Below, piece by piece: positions 62,431-64,000 of a DNA stretch of 64,000 bases (positions are counted from its first letter, which is position 1; every line of letters starts with the position of its first letter). Location: NCBI RefSeq assembly GCF_041381155.1, contig NC_091135.1, forward strand, positions 65,065,067-65,129,066. Reading direction: 5' to 3'. The DNA comes from Argopecten irradians. Its lineage: Eukaryota > Mollusca > Bivalvia > Pectinida > Pectinidae. A model generated the notes under the pieces. It worked only from the letters and a program-made list of their open reading frames with translations, searched no databases and had not been told where the DNA came from. The position numbers were made by a program, and so were the translations under genes.

Positions 62431-63597
62431 AACACTAATGTCCAAATAAAAACAAAATAGTATAACTGAATACCTCAACAACACTCATGTCCAAATAGAA
62501 ACAAAATAGTATAACTTAATCTCTCAACGACTCTCGTGTCTAAAAATAATTTTATTGACTCTCTCAACGACACTCCTGTCAAAATAAAAACAAGATAGTT
62601 TTACAGACTCTCTCAACGACACTCCTGTCAAAATAAAAACGAAATAGTTTTACTGACTCTCTCAACGACACTCATGTCCAAATAAAAACAAAATAGTTTT
62701 ACTGAATCTCTCAACAACATCCCTGTCTAAATAAAAAAACAAAATAGTTTTACTGACTCACTCAACTACACTCCTGTCCAAAAATAGTTTTACTGACTCT
62801 CTCAACAATACTCATGTCCAAATAAAAACAAAATAGTTTTACTGAATCTCTCAACAACATTCATGTCCAAATAAAAACGAAAAAGTATAAATGAATCTCT
62901 CAACGACACTCATGTCCAAATATAAACAAAATAGTATTATTGAATCTATCAACAACACTCCTGTCCAAATAAAATCAAAGTAGTATTACTGAATCTCCCA
63001 ACGACACTCGTGTCCAAATAAAAACAAAAAAGTATTTCTGAATCTCTCAACGACATTCATGTCCAAATAAAAACGAAATAGTAAAACTGATTCTCTCAAC
63101 GACACTCATATCCAAATAAAACCAAAATTGTTTTACTAACTCTCTCAACGAAACTCCTGTCCAAAGATAAATCAAATAGTTTTACTGACTCTCTCAACGA
63201 CACTCCTGTCAAAATGAAAAATAGTATTACTGATTCTCTCAACGAAACTCCTGTCCAATTAAAAAACAAATAGTTTTACTAAATCTCTCAACATCATCCC
63301 TGCCTTAAATAAAAATATTAAAAATAACTCTCTCAACGACACTCCTGTCTAAATAAAAACAACTGTTTTACTGACTCTCTACACGACACTCCTGTCTAAA
63401 TGAAAACAACTGTTTTACTGACTCTCTTCACGACACTCCTGTTTAAATAAAAACAACTGTTTTACTGACTCTTTACACGAAACTCCTGTCTAAATAAAAA
63501 ATAGTTTTACTGACTCTCTACACGACACTCTAGTCCAAATTAAAACAAAATAGTTTTACTGACTCTCTCAACGACACTCCTGTCCAAATAAAAAACA
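54849..63597 (-). repeat. 8.7-kb minisatellite made of a 3' splice site (gene 2)
   Basis: Roughly 170 units of 48-51 bp. On the minus strand each unit is a T-rich tract (TTTTGTTTTTATTTTGACAG), the AG, and a copy of the first ~20 exon bases (GAGTGTCGTTGAGAGAGTC) of exon 54789-54869. The true exon is the last copy in transcript order. Many units keep the acceptor (CTCCTGTC on +); others have CTCATGTC, which destroys the AG. Some 2-kb blocks are themselves repeated, for example from 58249 and from 60322. Chance open frames in it code for hydrophobic repeats and are not genes. Confidence 0.95.
62346..62427. repeat. (CT)n run inside the array
   Basis: About 80 bp of pure CT, evidently an expansion of the CTCTCTC part of one array unit. 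Confidence 0.95.
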
Positions 63598-64000
63598 AGA
63601 TGCCCATGGGCCTTAACGGTCATCTGACTCATTGCACAAAACAACAAAGTCACAGTATAAAGTATTGGTTAAAGATTAATATAAACAATACGAGGAATCC
63701 CTTAGTTGAATATGTAAGTTTCTGAAATAGGTAAATGTCATTTGTTGAACAAACTTGGTAGCCCTTCATCCATATATGGTTGTAACCCATTTATGGATTA
63801 ATATAAGGAGGAGTCAGATTTTAAAGCCAAATTTCAGCAAAGCTTCCATTTTGGACATCCGCCGTACTATCCCCATGGGTCTTAGCTAGGTCCTTTATAA
63901 AATATGATTGTCCTCACCTGAAGTTCCCCCTTCTGAATCAATTAAAACCCCTATAGACCAATTTTCCTTGAGATCGGAGACTGAAACCTGAAAACAGGAA
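63598..64000. other. Intron of gene 2 upstream of the array
   Basis: Unique-looking DNA beginning GATGCCCATGGGCCTTAACG, which I recall as a frequently dispersed bivalve sequence. No exon is recognised. In transcript order it precedes the array, so the TM1-side exons of gene 2 should lie further right. Confidence 0.5.

Overview
The window looks like a piece of a bivalve (or other lophotrochozoan) nuclear genome. It is AT-rich, has intron-split genes with consensus GT-AG sites, and carries tRNA-derived SINEs of molluscan type, a Tx1/L1-like LINE, a Ty3/Gypsy element, several MITEs, and two tandem DEG/ENaC sodium-channel genes of the FMRFamide-gated/ASIC-like group. No species call is made. All homology statements rest on reading motifs; nothing was searched.

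Layout. (1) 390-5035: a minus-strand Ty3/Gypsy element with both LTRs and a 5-bp target duplication (TAAAT), broken by a few interruptions. (2) 5719-21822: a 16.1-kb DNA transposon with 17-bp terminal inverted repeats. It carries an apparently intact two-exon RecQ-like helicase (+ strand) and a frameshifted three-exon transposase with a DUF6589/Academ-like domain (- strand), so it is best read as an AcademH-type element. A 3.5-kb non-autonomous derivative of the same family sits inverted in the transposase intron, and a 1.2-kb solo LTR and a MITE are also nested inside. (3) 22-36 kb: no host gene recognised. This region holds a 787-bp TIR element with a captured ORF, SINEs, a foldback MITE, a hAT-type element, and a 1.5-kb solo LTR split by a 4.6-kb LINE that has a 20-bp target duplication. 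(4) 36554-44853: DEG/ENaC gene 1 (- strand), 13 core exons whose phases all join, with the N-terminal end uncertain. (5) 45.5-47.7 kb: a 30-bp minisatellite with a SINE in it. (6) 49190-54869 onward: DEG/ENaC gene 2, the last 10 exons, with nearly the same exon lengths as gene 1; its 5' exons lie beyond the window.

The most unusual feature is that large minisatellites in both channel genes are built from the genes' own exon-intron boundaries. In gene 2 an 8.7-kb array of roughly 170 units of about 50 bp repeats the 3' splice site plus the first ~20 nt of the exon at 54789-54869. In gene 1, 14 units of exactly 40 bp repeat the 5' splice site of the exon at 38617-38689. A third, single duplication at 50725-50752 has made a possible pseudo-exon. 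These arrays present the spliceosome with many copies of a real site beside that site and could affect splicing of the channel transcripts.

The two channel genes probably arose by tandem duplication and encode related ion-channel subunits. The transposon genes work as a set in their own element: the transposase is the presumed cut-and-paste enzyme, and the helicase an accessory protein.
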